Below are positions 51,227-60,354 of a stretch of DNA of 64,000 nt, in pieces; positions within the stretch are counted from its first letter, which is position 1, and each line of letters starts with the position of its first letter. This DNA comes from an uncultured Alphaproteobacteria bacterium (GTDB lineage Bacteria > Pseudomonadota > Alphaproteobacteria > Pelagibacterales > Pelagibacteraceae): NCBI GenBank assembly GCA_903869725.1, contig CAIQAD010000002.1, positions 1-64,000 on the forward strand. Reading direction: 5' to 3'. The notes beneath the pieces were generated by a model, which saw nothing but the letters and a program-made list of their open reading frames with translations, did no database searches and was not told the DNA's origin. The position numbers and the translations under genes are program-made.

Positions 51227-52102
51227 CTAAACTTTTTTTATAGTTGTTTTGCCAAATAAACCTGATGGTTTAATCGAAAGAACAATCAATAATATAATTA
51301 GACTTGGAACATCTTTATAACCTGTTGAGATATAAAACCCTGTCAAAGTTTCACTTATACCTAATATAATTCCACCTACAATAATTCCAAAACCACTCGA
51401 TAATCCTCCAACAATTGCCACTGCAAAAGCTTTTAAGCCTAAAGAGCCGCCAGCACTTGCTCCTGCTAAAGTTAAAGGTGCAATTAACACACCAGCAAAG
51501 CAAGCTGTTAGAGAAGATAGCGCATATGAAAAAGTAATTACCAAAGAAGTATTAATTCCCATTAATCCTGAAGCGTCTCTATCATTGGCAGTAGCAATAA
51601 CAGCTTTTCCATAAATTGATTTCCGATTAAAAATTTCAACCATCAACATCATGGCAACTGCGCCGATCACAACTAAGATTTCCATTGGTAAAATATTTGC
51701 TCCAAATATTTTTAAAGGTTCATCTGCTACAGGTCCTTGAAATCTATACGTTCCTCTTCCCCAAATATTTTCAGCAAGATTTCTAAAAATGACACCCAGT
51801 GCAATTGTTGACATGATCCAACCAAACTCAGATTTTATTTTAATAGCTGGGCGAACTCCAAAATATTCAACTACTGAACCTTGTACTAAGCCAAAAATAC
51901 AAACAATTGGAATAATTAACCAATAATTAACGCCTAAATTAGAAAGAGTTAAACCAACCATTGCTCCAAGCATTAAAGCTTCGCCTTGACCAAAATTTAA
52001 GGTAGAGGATGTAGCAAAAGTTAACTGATATCCAAAAGCAATAACTCCATAGATCATTCCTAAAGCAATTCCGCTATAAATAAGCTGAATAAAAATGTCC
52101 AT
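51227..52102 (-). CDS. livH: Branched-chain amino-acid type ABC permease LivH
   Basis: 291-residue inner-membrane permease, about eight hydrophobic segments. MIYGVIAFGYQLTFATSSTLNFGQGEA region (about 17-43) and the cytoplasmic ATANDRDASGLMGIN loop near 172-186 are LivH hallmarks, with GLGFGIIVGG-type glycines near 240. Pairs with the LivM half of the fusion. It lies 136 nt downstream of livK, beyond a terminator. Confidence 0.95.
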   Translation of the reverse strand: MDIFIQLIYSGIALGMIYGVIAFGYQLTFATSSTLNFGQGEALMLGAMVGLTLSNLGVNYWLIIPIVCIFGLVQGSVVEYFGVRPAIKIKSEFGWIMSTIALGVIFRNLAENIWGRGTYRFQGPVADEPLKIFGANILPMEILVVIGAVAMMLMVEIFNRKSIYGKAVIATANDRDASGLMGINTSLVITFSYALSSLTACFAGVLIAPLTLAGASAGGSLGLKAFAVAIVGGLSSGFGIIVGGIILGISETLTGFYISTGYKDVPSLIILLIVLSIKPSGLFGKTTIKKV

Positions 52103-52171
52103 GGACTTCCTTAATTCCCGTTAAATTAAAAATAACATAAACAAGTTAACAATTTTTATAATTAACTCAAA

Positions 52172-52200
52172 CAAAAAACGCCACGTCTTTTGGACATGGC
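52172..52200 (-). terminator. Intrinsic terminator between livK and livH
   Basis: On the minus strand CGCCATGTC pairs with GACGTGGCG (9 bp including one U-G wobble, loop CAAAA) and runs straight into six T. The wobble is a C-A mismatch on the plus strand, so the element is built for minus-strand transcripts. It follows livK by 38 nt and precedes livH, so it should lower permease and ATPase expression relative to the binding protein. Confidence 0.82.
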
Positions 52201-52238
52201 GTTTTAAGAAAATAAAAAATAAATATTTTTATTTTAGA

Positions 52239-53417
52239 TTATTTTTCACCAACAGCTACAACTTTTGCATCCTTTACAATGCCCATAGTAACATCTTTTA
52301 CTGTGATAGCATCATGGTCAGTGCTTGAAAAAGGTTTGTTGTAAGTTTTAACTACACCAACAACTGGTGTTTTTAAATCTTCCAATGCAAGACGTATTTT
52401 GTCACCATCTGTGCTTCCTGCCTGCTTAATAGCAGCAGCTAACAAATAAACAGAATCATACCCTTGAGCAGCAGAAACTGGTGAGTCTATTCTACCATTC
52501 TTAGGATTAAATTCTTTTAAGTAAGCAGCAACAAATGTTTTGCGTTTAGCTGTATTTTGTTGAGATTGAATAAATGTTTCTGGCATTATTGCACCTTCTC
52601 CATTTTTTCCAGCTGAGTCTATGTAGTTAGCCATTGATAATGTCCAACTGCCAATCATAGGAACTTTCCAACCTACTTTAGCCATAGAGTTTGCAATTTG
52701 TGCAAGTTCAGGTCCAATTGCATATGTTAAAATAACATCTGCACCAGCGCTTTTAGCTTTTAAAACTTGAGCTGTCATATCAACATCACCGACATTGAAT
52801 TTTTCTTCAGCTACGGGCGTAATACCTTTTGCAGCTAAAGCTTTTTTCAAATCAGCAAGTCCTAATTGTCCATAATTTGTAGAGTCTGCTAAGATCGCAG
52901 GTTTTTTAAATCCTTTAACGCCGATTGCATAATTTGCAATCATCGGAGCTTGAATTTCATCTCTAGCAGAAGTTCTAAAAATAAACTTATCTTTAGCATC
53001 TGCAAATTGAACTTTAGTAATCGCTGTTGCTGTTGATACGTTGTTTATTACAGGAATCTTTGCCTCTTGAAAAAAACGATGAGATGCAAGTGATACGCCA
53101 CTATTAATGTATCCAACCATTGCTACTATTTTTTCTCTATTGATTAACTCTTGAGCAATTTCGACTCCACGTTCATTCTTTGCTTCATCGTCCCTCTCAA
53201 CTAGTTCAATTTTTTTTCCAAGAACACCACCAGCTGCATTAATTTCTTTTGCTGCTAGTCGAACTCCATCGCGCATACTCACACCCATTGAAGATGATCC
53301 ACCCGTAAATGGTCCATCAACTCCAATTTTTATAGTTTGAGCAAACGCAGTACCTGCAATCATGGTTCCAAAAAGAACGCACAATGCAAATGATAGTTTG
53401 TTTATATTTTTTAACAT
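52239..53417 (-). CDS. livK: Branched-chain amino-acid type ABC substrate-binding protein
   Basis: Periplasmic receptor of 392 residues. Signal peptide at about 1-26 (cut after GTAFA), then the type I periplasmic-binding fold: TIKIGVDGPFTGGSSSMG, VRLAAKEINAAGGVLGKKIE, GYINSGVSLA and AQGYDSVYLLAAAI. The ligand (Leu/Ile/Val, another amino acid, urea or amide) cannot be assigned from sequence. First gene of livK-H-MG-F-amidase-hydrolase. Confidence 0.93.
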   Translation of the reverse strand: MLKNINKLSFALCVLFGTMIAGTAFAQTIKIGVDGPFTGGSSSMGVSMRDGVRLAAKEINAAGGVLGKKIELVERDDEAKNERGVEIAQELINREKIVAMVGYINSGVSLASHRFFQEAKIPVINNVSTATAITKVQFADAKDKFIFRTSARDEIQAPMIANYAIGVKGFKKPAILADSTNYGQLGLADLKKALAAKGITPVAEEKFNVGDVDMTAQVLKAKSAGADVILTYAIGPELAQIANSMAKVGWKVPMIGSWTLSMANYIDSAGKNGEGAIMPETFIQSQQNTAKRKTFVAAYLKEFNPKNGRIDSPVSAAQGYDSVYLLAAAIKQAGSTDGDKIRLALEDLKTPVVGVVKTYNKPFSSTDHDAITVKDVTMGIVKDAKVVAVGEK

Positions 53418-53496
53418 TTAGTTTTCCCTTATTTAGTTAATTAACTGGAAGTGATTAAAACAAAAAAATACATTAGAGTCTCGCAAAAAAACGCTT

Positions 53497-53526
53497 GTAG
53501 TAAAATGAAAATATTTAAATTACTAC
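53497..53526. repeat. Interrupted dyad GTAGTAA-N16-TTACTAC in the livK/terC divergent region
   Basis: Exact 7-bp inverted repeat (53497-53503 and 53520-53526) in the 166-nt divergent space. It lies just upstream of a TATAAT hexamer at 53536-53541, which could be the terC -10 without a recognisable -35. The geometry could suit an activator or repressor site, but a chance repeat in AT-rich DNA is possible. Confidence 0.35.
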
Positions 53527-53583
53527 TTAAAGTTGTATAATAATTTCACAATTTTGTTTTTTTACCTTATAGGTCTCCGCCTC

Positions 53584-54180
53584 ATGGATTTTTTTTCAAA
53601 AGACCTAATAAGTTTTACACAAATTATTTTTGTAAATATTGTGTTATCAGCGGATAATATAATTCTCATATCAGTAACAGCTTCAAAATTTTCAGAAAAA
53701 ATTAAAAAAAAAATTTTATTTTACGGCGCTTTTTTTGCAGTCTTTTTAAGAATTATTTTTACTAGTAGTGTAACATTTGTCTTTCAGTTTAAAGGTATAA
53801 AAACAATTGGCGGAATTTTGTTAATTTGGGTTTGCTATCAAGCATATCAAGATATTGTAAATAAAAAAAATAATCAAAATTTAAATAAAAATTTACTTAA
53901 CATACCTATTAAATCTAGAATTTTTAAAGCAATTATTACAATTGCTATAACAGATATTTTTTTAGGGCTTGATAATATTATTGCTGTGGCGGGTGTAGCT
54001 CAGGATAATTATTTTATATTAATTTCTGGACTAATAATTTCCATCGCAGCTATTACTATATTTTCAAATTTTATTGCTAAATATATAAAACGCTATAAGT
54101 GGATTGCTGTTATTGGATTGTTTGTAATTATTTCAGTTGCTGTAAAAATGATTTACAACGATTTTGAGTTTTTAATTTAA
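53584..54180 (+). CDS. TerC-family integral membrane protein
   Basis: 198 residues from ATG 53584; a longer frame from TTG 53533 would overlap the likely promoter (TATAAT 53536-53541), so the ATG is preferred. Several membrane helices with the family acidic motifs: NIVLSADNIILIS near 20 and TDIFLGLDNIIAVAG near 120. TerC proteins are linked to tellurite resistance and to metal (Mn) export and metalation of exoproteins. No yybP-ykoY riboswitch is seen upstream. Confidence 0.87.
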   Translation: MDFFSKDLISFTQIIFVNIVLSADNIILISVTASKFSEKIKKKILFYGAFFAVFLRIIFTSSVTFVFQFKGIKTIGGILLIWVCYQAYQDIVNKKNNQNLNKNLLNIPIKSRIFKAIITIAITDIFLGLDNIIAVAGVAQDNYFILISGLIISIAAITIFSNFIAKYIKRYKWIAVIGLFVIISVAVKMIYNDFEFLI

Positions 54181-55125
54181 TCGATCTTTCGGTTTTTTGT
54201 TATTAAAAAAATTTTCTAAATTATCAATAGATCTATTTCCCATTGCTACACGAGTTTTTAAAGTTGCGCTTCCAAGATGAGGTAGTACAAAAACATTATT
54301 AAGTTTTAGATATTCTGGATGAATTTTTGGTTCTCCGTTATATACATCTAAGCCTAATGCAAAAATTTTTTCACTTTTTAAAGCTTTAATCATTGCAAGG
54401 TCATCAATAATGTCACCTCTTGCTGTATTGCTTACAACAGCTTCATTTGGGAGATATTTTATGGAATTTTCGTTTATTAGATGTGTTGTCTCTTTAGTTG
54501 CCGGACAATTTATAGATAAAAATTCACTATTATTAAAAAGTGACTTAATATTGTCATGATAAATTGCCCCCTCTTCCATTGCGGTGCTTAATTTTGTTCT
54601 GTTATGATAATGTATCTCCATTCCAAAAGCTTTGGCTCTTTTAGCAATAGCTCTTCCAATTCTTCCCATACCTAAAATTCCAAGCTTTGCATTAGACATT
54701 TCTTTTCCTAACAAAAAATTACATGCCCAAGTCCATTTTTGACTTTCTGCCATTTGTCTACCTTCATATGCTCTTCTTGCAGCTCCAAGTAATGTTAAAA
54801 TTGCAATTTCAGCAGTTGAATCAGTTAAAACTTCTGGAGTGTTAGTCACGATAATTCCATTTTTAGTAGCCAAATTAATATCAATATTATTATAGCCAAC
54901 AGAATAACTTGCAATAATTTTTACTGATTTAGAAAGCTTTTCAAAAACATACGAGTCAAATTTGTTTCCTCCAATGCAAAGTATACCATCACAGTCTTTT
55001 GAAAGTTCTATTAGTTCATCAGAGGAATAAACTTTATCTTGTTCATTTAATTTAACATCAAATAATTTCTTTATTCGATCTTCATTTTCCTTTAATAATT
55101 TTCTTGTAACCAATATTTTTTTCAT
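54172..55125 (-). CDS. D-2-hydroxyacid dehydrogenase (glyoxylate/hydroxypyruvate reductase type)
   Basis: NAD(P)-dependent reductase of 317 residues. Rossmann motif LGILGMGRIGRAIAKRAKAF near 148-167, catalytic Arg in SNTARGDIIDD near 234, Glu near 263 (YNGEPKIHPEY) and His in LPHLGSATLKTR near 284. SVGYNNIDI is typical of GhrB/GRHPR-like enzymes. Its start overlaps the glcF stop by 4 nt, so the likely substrate is glyoxylate or hydroxypyruvate. Overlaps terC by 9 nt at the stops. Confidence 0.88.
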   Translation of the reverse strand: MKKILVTRKLLKENEDRIKKLFDVKLNEQDKVYSSDELIELSKDCDGILCIGGNKFDSYVFEKLSKSVKIIASYSVGYNNIDINLATKNGIIVTNTPEVLTDSTAEIAILTLLGAARRAYEGRQMAESQKWTWACNFLLGKEMSNAKLGILGMGRIGRAIAKRAKAFGMEIHYHNRTKLSTAMEEGAIYHDNIKSLFNNSEFLSINCPATKETTHLINENSIKYLPNEAVVSNTARGDIIDDLAMIKALKSEKIFALGLDVYNGEPKIHPEYLKLNNVFVLPHLGSATLKTRVAMGNRSIDNLENFFNNKKPKDRLN

Positions 55126-56420
55126 AAAGAACTAATTGCTAAAGGTCTTTTACCACCTGTATACCAATCTAAAATTTCAATAGTGTGCACAATTGGAATT
55201 GCAGTTGCAGTTCCAATTTGAGTTATACATCCAATATTTCCTGTTGATATAAAGTCTGGTTTTACTTTGTTAATATTCTCAATTTTTCTTTTAAGTAGCT
55301 CTTCTGCCATTGCATCTTGCAGCAAATTGTAAGTTCCAGCAGAACCGCAGCATAAATGACCATCTGGAATTTCAACAATTTCATTACCGGTTTTTTTTAA
55401 TAAATCAAAAGGTTTTGTGTGTAACTTTTGTCCATGCTGCATTGAACAAGCAGAATGATAAGCAATCTTAAATTTTCGATCTAGTTGTATATAATTTAAT
55501 TTAATATTTTTACCCAAATATTCAGAAACATCTTTTGCTAACTCAGAAATTATTTTTGCTTTTTTTCTTAATTCTTTATCTGGGTGATCTCTAAAAATAT
55601 ATCCATAATCTTTTAAAGTCGTTCCGCATCCAGAAGTAGTGACTAATATTGCATCTATCTTTTTTTCTTCATAACATCTGTACCAATATTCAATGTTATT
55701 AATAAAAGACTTGTGTGCTAAAGTTTCTTTTCCCAAATGATGATTAAGTGAACCACAACAATCAATTTCTTTTATAACGATAACCTCTACACCGTGTCTA
55801 TTCAAAATATTAATTGTAGAATCGTTTATTTGTGGTGAAATAACTCGTTGTACACAACCAGTTAGCAACGCAACTTTTGCATATACTTTTCCTTTAGCAT
55901 TATAGATTTGTTTATTCTCGATATTAGATTTTGGAAAAGAACTTGGCATATAATATATCATTTTTCTAATTCTTTTCGGTAATAAAAATCTAAAGGGGTA
56001 AACAACTCTAGAAAGGTATCCTATAATTTTAAACAATCTTGGATTTGGAAGTATTTTGGATAATAAAGATCTTAAAAATCTTTCGAATATTGGCCTTTTA
56101 AAAGTTTTTTCAATATGATTGCGAGCATGATCTATAAGATGCATATAATTCACTCCTGAAGGACAAGTTGTCATGCACGCATAGCAAGATAAACAGCGAT
56201 CAATATGCTTTGCTATTTTTTCATTAGCTGGCTTATCTTTTTCCAGCATATCTTTAATTAAATATATGCGACCTCGCGGACCATCTAACTCATCTCCTAA
56301 AACTTGATAAGTTGGGCATGTCGCATTACAAAATCCGCAATGTACGCATTTTCTTATAATTTTTTCAGAAGCATTTACATCTCTATTTTGTAATTGTTTT
56401 TTATTAAAGTCTGTTTGCAT
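55122..56420 (-). CDS. glcF: Glycolate oxidase iron-sulfur subunit
   Basis: 432 residues. Two [4Fe-4S] ferredoxin motifs, CVHCGFCNATCP (about 25-36) and CLSCYACMTTCP (about 78-89), then two cysteine-rich CCG domains (DCCGSLNHHLGK near 225 and HLCCGSAGTYNLL near 358), as in GlcF. Transfers electrons from GlcD toward the quinone pool. Shares one base with glcE. Confidence 0.96.
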   Translation of the reverse strand: MQTDFNKKQLQNRDVNASEKIIRKCVHCGFCNATCPTYQVLGDELDGPRGRIYLIKDMLEKDKPANEKIAKHIDRCLSCYACMTTCPSGVNYMHLIDHARNHIEKTFKRPIFERFLRSLLSKILPNPRLFKIIGYLSRVVYPFRFLLPKRIRKMIYYMPSSFPKSNIENKQIYNAKGKVYAKVALLTGCVQRVISPQINDSTINILNRHGVEVIVIKEIDCCGSLNHHLGKETLAHKSFINNIEYWYRCYEEKKIDAILVTTSGCGTTLKDYGYIFRDHPDKELRKKAKIISELAKDVSEYLGKNIKLNYIQLDRKFKIAYHSACSMQHGQKLHTKPFDLLKKTGNEIVEIPDGHLCCGSAGTYNLLQDAMAEELLKRKIENINKVKPDFISTGNIGCITQIGTATAIPIVHTIEILDWYTGGKRPLAISSL

Positions 56421-57634
56421 TATATTTCTAAATACATCTTTCCTGGGCTTAATATTTTTTTTGGATCAAAACTTTCTTTAACTTTTAAAGATAACATCTT
56501 AATATTTTCATCTACAGTAGTTAAGAACTCTTCTCTGATACGAACGTGATTTGGAGCTTTAATAATTGTCATATGTCCATTAAAGATAATTATTTGTTTT
56601 CTTAATTGTCTTAATAAAACCGAATCTCCTTTAGGAACTTCGCACCAAATAAGATTACCAGCCCAATCGACAACATATTTTAAATCTTCGTTTTCAAATT
56701 TATTAATAAATTTATTAACATAAGTTGGTGGCAACACAATTTTAACAATTATATTTTCGCTATTATTAAAAAATTGTAAATCACTTGTATCACGCCAAAA
56801 AATTCTCGACTGGTAATTTTCAAGAATAGAAATATTTTTTTTGTATTCATCAAATACATTTTTTAAAGAATTAATTCTTTCTGTTACTGAAATTTTTGGA
56901 CCTTCAATTCTTAATGCCGTAATTGACGTGCTTGTGTCTAAGTCGTTAAGTTTAAAAAATTTAGACATATTTTGAGGATAAAAACATGCTCCTGAAATTT
57001 CAAAAGAAGTTTGCATCGATTTTAAAAAAAAACTTAAAGCTTTTTCAAGATTTATATTATTAATTAATAATGTCTGACATTCTTCGTTTTTGGGATGAAC
57101 TTTTAGGACAATTTCTGTCAAAGCAAGTAATGTTCCATATGAGCCCGCAATAAGCTTACTTAAATCATACCCGGTAACATTTTTAACTACTGTTCCGCCA
57201 GATTTTATAACTTCTCCTTTGCCATTAACTCCTTGAATTCCCAAAATATGATCTCTTAATGCCCCAACCTTAAATCTTCTTGATCCAGACAAATTACAAG
57301 CGACGGCGCCTCCAACAGAGCCTGGGTTACTCTTGCCAGAATATAAATGACCAAGATCAGCTGGTTCAAATACTAATTCTTGATTTTTTTTATCTAATTC
57401 AGACTCAACAAGTTTTAAAGATGTACCGGCTTTAACTTTGATATAAAGTTCTTCAGGAAAGTATTCAATAATACCATCTAATTTTTTTAATTGTAAAATT
57501 TTTGAGGTTTCAATAAATCTACCTATGGGTTTAGTTGAATGACCAGTAATTTCAATTGAAGTTTGGTCAGCAAAACATTGTTTTACAAAATCTGATAATT
57601 CGTTTTCGCTAACTGGCGAATATATTTCTGACAT
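56420..57634 (-). CDS. glcE: Glycolate oxidase FAD-binding subunit GlcE
   Basis: 404 residues. FAD-type PCMH fold with EITGHSTKPIGR near 28, the FEPADLGHLYSGKSNPGSVGGAVA region (about 90-115), NLSGSRRFKVGALRDHILG and SGGTVVKNVTGYDLSKLI. Needed with GlcD and GlcF for glycolate oxidation. Between glcD and glcF with one-base overlaps on both sides. Confidence 0.95.
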   Translation of the reverse strand: MSEIYSPVSENELSDFVKQCFADQTSIEITGHSTKPIGRFIETSKILQLKKLDGIIEYFPEELYIKVKAGTSLKLVESELDKKNQELVFEPADLGHLYSGKSNPGSVGGAVACNLSGSRRFKVGALRDHILGIQGVNGKGEVIKSGGTVVKNVTGYDLSKLIAGSYGTLLALTEIVLKVHPKNEECQTLLINNINLEKALSFFLKSMQTSFEISGACFYPQNMSKFFKLNDLDTSTSITALRIEGPKISVTERINSLKNVFDEYKKNISILENYQSRIFWRDTSDLQFFNNSENIIVKIVLPPTYVNKFINKFENEDLKYVVDWAGNLIWCEVPKGDSVLLRQLRKQIIIFNGHMTIIKAPNHVRIREEFLTTVDENIKMLSLKVKESFDPKKILSPGKMYLEI

Positions 57635-59130
57635 CAGAATCTTGGAATATCTTTAAATTTATTTTCCCCTTTATGTACGTGCATTTTTCCACTTTCCGCA
57701 CAACGATGCAAAATTGGATAGACTTTTCCTGGATTTAATAGTGAGTTTTTATCAAAAGCTATTTTAATGTTTAATTGTTGCTGAATATCGTCATCATTAA
57801 ACATTTCACACATTAATTCTCTTTTTTCTATTCCAACACCATGTTCGCCTGTTAGTACTCCACCAGATTTTACACAGTACTTTAAAATATCAGCTCCGAA
57901 TTGCTCTGCTTTTTTTAATTCACTTTTTATATTAGAATCAAACATTATTAACGGGTGAAGATTTCCATCACCAGCATGGAAACAATTAGCAACTCTTAGT
58001 CCATATTTTTTTGAAAGCTTAGTAATTTCTTTTAAAACTTCTGGTAATTTTTTTCTCGGAATGGTTCCGTCCATACAAATATAATCAGGTGACATCTCTC
58101 CAATTGCTGGAAATGCAGCTTTTCTTCCAAGCCAAAATCTCATTCTTTCAGCGTCATTTTTACTAATTCTTATGTATGTCGCATCATTTTTTTTTGCAAC
58201 ATCATCAACCTTTTCGATTAAAACGTTGACTTCACTTTCAGTTCCATCAAGTTCAACGATTAATATAGCTTCAACATTTAATGGGTACCCTGCTTTTGAA
58301 TAATCATTAGTCGCTTTAATTAAAGGCTTATCCATTACCTCCATCCCCGCTGGAATTATTCCTGCAGAAATAATATCTGACACAGTTTGTCCTGCCGCTT
58401 CAACACTTTGAAATCCTAACAGCAAAGCCTTAATTGATTGAGGTTTTTTTAAAATCTTAACTGTAACTTCAGTAACAACACCCAATAACCCTTCTGAACC
58501 TGTAATTAATCCTAACAAGTCATAACCTTCCGATTCAATTTTTTTACCTCCTAGACGCATAATTGTTCCATCCATCAACACAATTTCAACACCAAGAACA
58601 TTATTGGTTGTGGTGCCATATTTTAAAGAATGAACGCCGCCAGAATTTTCTGCAATATTTCCACCAATCGAACATGCTATTTGACTAGATGGATCTGGAG
58701 CATAATAAAACTCATTATTCTCTACAGCCTTTGTAATTGATAAATTTGTAACTCCAGGCTGAGTCACAACACATCTATTATCAAAATCAATTTCTAAAAT
58801 TTTATTAAATTTACTAAGTCCTAAAAGAACGCAATCCTTTAAAGGCAATGCCCCACCTGATAATCCTGTTCCTGCTCCTCGAGGAACAACTTTAATATTA
58901 TTTTGATTACAATATTTTAAAATATTGCTAACCTCTTCGGTATTTTCAGGAAGAACAACAACCATAGGTTTTTGTTTATAAGCACTTAATGCATCTGTTT
59001 CATACGGGGTAACTTCATCAAAATCAAAAATAACATTATTTAAATTTGTAAATTTTTTTAAATCACGGACAATTTTATCCTTAAGATTTAAAATCACTTC
59101 ATCAACTACTGGCATCGCAAGTGCACACAT
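57634..59130 (-). CDS. glcD: Glycolate oxidase subunit GlcD
   Basis: Catalytic flavoprotein, 498 residues: FAD-binding VVPRGAGTGLSGGALP near 81-96, DPSSQIACSIGGNIAENSGG region near 142-160, KYGTTTNNVLG, and the C-terminal FAD-oxidase domain with NCFHAGDGNLHPLI and GVLTGEHGVGIEKRE. Oxidises glycolate (or D-lactate) to glyoxylate. First of glcDEF; 57 nt follow the aminotransferase stop, space enough for a promoter, though none is clear. Confidence 0.96.
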   Translation of the reverse strand: MCALAMPVVDEVILNLKDKIVRDLKKFTNLNNVIFDFDEVTPYETDALSAYKQKPMVVVLPENTEEVSNILKYCNQNNIKVVPRGAGTGLSGGALPLKDCVLLGLSKFNKILEIDFDNRCVVTQPGVTNLSITKAVENNEFYYAPDPSSQIACSIGGNIAENSGGVHSLKYGTTTNNVLGVEIVLMDGTIMRLGGKKIESEGYDLLGLITGSEGLLGVVTEVTVKILKKPQSIKALLLGFQSVEAAGQTVSDIISAGIIPAGMEVMDKPLIKATNDYSKAGYPLNVEAILIVELDGTESEVNVLIEKVDDVAKKNDATYIRISKNDAERMRFWLGRKAAFPAIGEMSPDYICMDGTIPRKKLPEVLKEITKLSKKYGLRVANCFHAGDGNLHPLIMFDSNIKSELKKAEQFGADILKYCVKSGGVLTGEHGVGIEKRELMCEMFNDDDIQQQLNIKIAFDKNSLLNPGKVYPILHRCAESGKMHVHKGENKFKDIPRF

Positions 59131-59187
59131 ATAGAAAATTTATATTATTTTAACTGATTTATATAGACTTTTAGAGCTGATAAAACT

Positions 59188-60354
59188 CTATTTAATTACT
59201 GTTTTATTAATTTTTTCTAAGGCTTTTTCTATATTTTCATAAGAGTTTGCAAAACTAAATCTAACAAAATTTTTTGCTGATTTACCAAAACTAGTTCCAG
59301 GAATAATTGCAACACCAGCTTGATTTAAACATTTATCCGCAAATTCATTTCCGTCCATTCCAGTACCACTAATATTTGGAAAGACATAAAAAGCTCCTCC
59401 AGGGTTATTACATTTAATTCCTTTAATACTATTTAGTCCCTGAACAATTAGTTTTCTTCTTCTTGAAAATTCTTGCATCATTTTATCCAAGAAATGATGT
59501 GGGCCATCAAGTGCTGCTAGACCAGATATTTGAATTGCAGCTGAAGGGCAAGAATGATCATTCACGCATAATCTTATGGCATCTTCTACTATTTTTTCTG
59601 GCCACACACTCCAACCTAATCTCCACCCAGTCATTGCATAAGTTTTGCTCCATCCATCTAATACTATTAATCGATCAAAAATTTCTGGATAATTAAATAA
59701 TGTTGGCATTTTTTTATTATCGTAAATTTGTCTACTATAAATCTCATCGCTTAAAATCGCTACGTCTGGAAATTTTTTTAACCCTAAAACTAATTTATCA
59801 ATTTCTTCTTTTAGAATTAATCCACCTGTTGGATTTTGAGGATTATTTATAATTAGTAATCTAGTTTTACTATTAATTAACTTCAACACTTCCTCTGCTT
59901 TAAAGGAAAAATTATTTTCCTGAGATAAATACATCGGTATGGCTTTAGCTCCTGCATAATTGATCATTGATTCATAAATTGGAAATCCAGGTTCAGGATA
60001 AATAATTTCTGTTCCTTGTTGTGCAAATAATAAAATTGCAAAAAACATCGTAGGTTTTCCACCTGGCATGATAACAACTCGCGAAGCATCTACATTAGCT
60101 CCGTACATTTTTTTAATATGCCTTGATACTCCTTGTCTTAATTCTAAAAGACCATTCGCAGGTGTATAACCATGAAAACCATCATCGAGTGCTTTTTTAG
60201 CCGCATCAACGATATGTTGAGGTGTCTTAAAATCTGGCTGCCCGATTCCAAGATTAATTATTTCTTTTCCCTGCGCTTCTAAAGCTTTGGCTTTTGCAAG
60301 AACTACAAAAGCATTTTCTGTGCCTAGTTTTAAAATATTGTCGGCTAATTTCAC
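59188..60354 (-). CDS. PLP-dependent class I aminotransferase
   Basis: 388 residues, aspartate-aminotransferase superfamily. LGIGQPDFKTPQHIV near 37-51, NNPQNPTGG near 170, LSDEIYSRQIYD near 203, PLP lysine in DGWSKTYAMTGWRLGW near 235, and the substrate Arg in NFVRFSFANS near 366. With lldD upstream (4-nt overlap) and glcDEF downstream, glyoxylate as amino acceptor (making glycine) is attractive, but substrate is not readable from sequence. Confidence 0.9.
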   Translation of the reverse strand: MKLADNILKLGTENAFVVLAKAKALEAQGKEIINLGIGQPDFKTPQHIVDAAKKALDDGFHGYTPANGLLELRQGVSRHIKKMYGANVDASRVVIMPGGKPTMFFAILLFAQQGTEIIYPEPGFPIYESMINYAGAKAIPMYLSQENNFSFKAEEVLKLINSKTRLLIINNPQNPTGGLILKEEIDKLVLGLKKFPDVAILSDEIYSRQIYDNKKMPTLFNYPEIFDRLIVLDGWSKTYAMTGWRLGWSVWPEKIVEDAIRLCVNDHSCPSAAIQISGLAALDGPHHFLDKMMQEFSRRRKLIVQGLNSIKGIKCNNPGGAFYVFPNISGTGMDGNEFADKCLNQAGVAIIPGTSFGKSAKNFVRFSFANSYENIEKALEKINKTVIK

